Shown here: one piece after another, positions 63,835 through 64,000 of the stretch
Position numbering within the stretch: position 1 is the stretch's first letter
Layout: the number at the start of each line of letters is the position of its first letter
The notes under the pieces: model-generated
Databases searched by the model: none
The model's input: only the letters and a program-made list of their open reading frames with translations
Told to the model about the DNA's origin: nothing
Position numbers and translations under genes: made by a program
Assembly (NCBI RefSeq): GCF_016863635.1
Contig: NZ_BOPG01000027.1
Location: 211,013 to 275,012, forward strand
Length of the DNA stretch: 64,000 nt
Direction of reading: 5' to 3'
Origin: Virgisporangium aurantiacum
GTDB lineage: Bacteria; Actinomycetota; Actinomycetes; Mycobacteriales; Micromonosporaceae

Positions 63835-64000
63835 AGGATGGTGCCCCGGGGCTGCCCGGACAGGTCGGCATAGCCGTCCGACGCGTACGGCGACGCGGGC
63901 GGTGTCACCGGCTCGGAATACACCGGCTCGGAATACACCGGCTCGGAATACACCGGCTCGGAATACACCGGCTCGGAATACACCGGCTCGGAATACACCG
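63831..64000 (-). CDS. 3' end of a gene with VYSEP repeats
   Basis: The last about 56 codons of a leftward gene whose start lies beyond the window. It encodes consecutive VYSEP pentapeptides followed by VTPPASPYASDGYADLSGQP and stops at TGA 63831-63833, overlapping the holin-like gene's ATG as ATGA. The coupling puts it in the DUF1469/DUF3618 operon. Function not recognised; the repeats are probably a flexible, possibly phosphorylatable tail. Confidence 0.7.
   Translation of the reverse strand, partial: VYSEPVYSEPVYSEPVYSEPVYSEPVYSEPVTPPASPYASDGYADLSGQPRGTIL
63909..63998. repeat. Tandem 15-bp repeat, six copies, running to the window edge
   Basis: Six perfect tandem units CGGCTCGGAATACAC fill 63909-63998 and continue to the end. 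The unit is a multiple of three and encodes VYSEP on the minus strand. Perfect identity at the DNA level, including third positions, means recent expansion. Confidence 0.95.

Noticed and set aside
63909..64000. CRISPR-like direct repeats
   Set aside because: Units are 15 bases, contiguous and without spacers, in frame with a coding sequence. It is a coding tandem repeat.

Overview
The window is very GC-rich, with GTG and TTG starts, GGAGG-type ribosome binding sites and many 4-base ATGA/GTGA gene overlaps. Twin-arginine exporters, ROK/LacI/GntR sugar regulators, AfsR-like NB-ARC/TPR regulators and aerobic CO dehydrogenase also occur. Together these point to a soil-type filamentous actinomycete. 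Micromonosporaceae or a related family is plausible, but the sequence alone does not fix the genus. No rRNA, tRNA or CRISPR array was seen.

Left part (1-12.7 kb): the 3' end of an ABC-2 exporter permease with a MerR regulator; a complete leftward branched-chain-amino-acid-type ABC transporter (livK-H-M-G-F); an S9 prolyl-oligopeptidase-like enzyme; a membrane protein; a secreted M14 carboxypeptidase; and two divergent alpha/beta hydrolases, one broken by a one-base frameshift in a G run.

12.7-17.4 kb is the most novel-looking locus. Five leftward genes encode a multicopper oxidase, a type-1 copper cupredoxin, a 30-residue peptide with a strong ribosome binding site, a PaaK-like AMP-forming ligase, and a polytopic membrane protein carrying the YD and GLGD motifs of presenilin/signal-peptide-peptidase aspartyl proteases. 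I infer a copper-linked small-peptide processing system. It is followed by a fructose-type ABC transporter (frcBCA) with a divergent LacI regulator and two matching operator palindromes.

21.9-38 kb: a secreted discoidin-like protein, an AfsR-like NB-ARC/TPR regulator divergent from a ricin-type lectin, a GH26-like glycosidase, a methyltransferase, an SGNH esterase, and a tightly coupled sugar operon (binding protein, two permeases, ROK kinase, GntR regulator, SIS isomerase). A PASTA protein and a LysR regulator follow.

38.2-58.2 kb is a carbon monoxide oxidation region. Two complete form I aerobic CO dehydrogenase gene sets (coxM-coxS-coxL) are divergently transcribed. The right-hand set continues into a coxF/XdhC-YHS gene, coxG and five consecutive tiny single-span membrane proteins. 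The maturation genes (MoxR-type coxD, VWA-type coxE, a second XdhC-type gene and small partners) lie on the other strand. They are separated from the structural genes by a roughly 5-kb island (about 49.15-54.1 kb) of transposase remnants, truncated genes and a decayed SLOG/SEFIR/nuclease locus that looks like a dead defence system.

58.2-64 kb: a two-component system, a membrane fatty acid desaturase, a BrkB/YihY membrane protein, a hemerythrin-domain protein, DUF3618 and holin-like envelope proteins, and the 3' end of a gene with VYSEP pentapeptide repeats running off the window.
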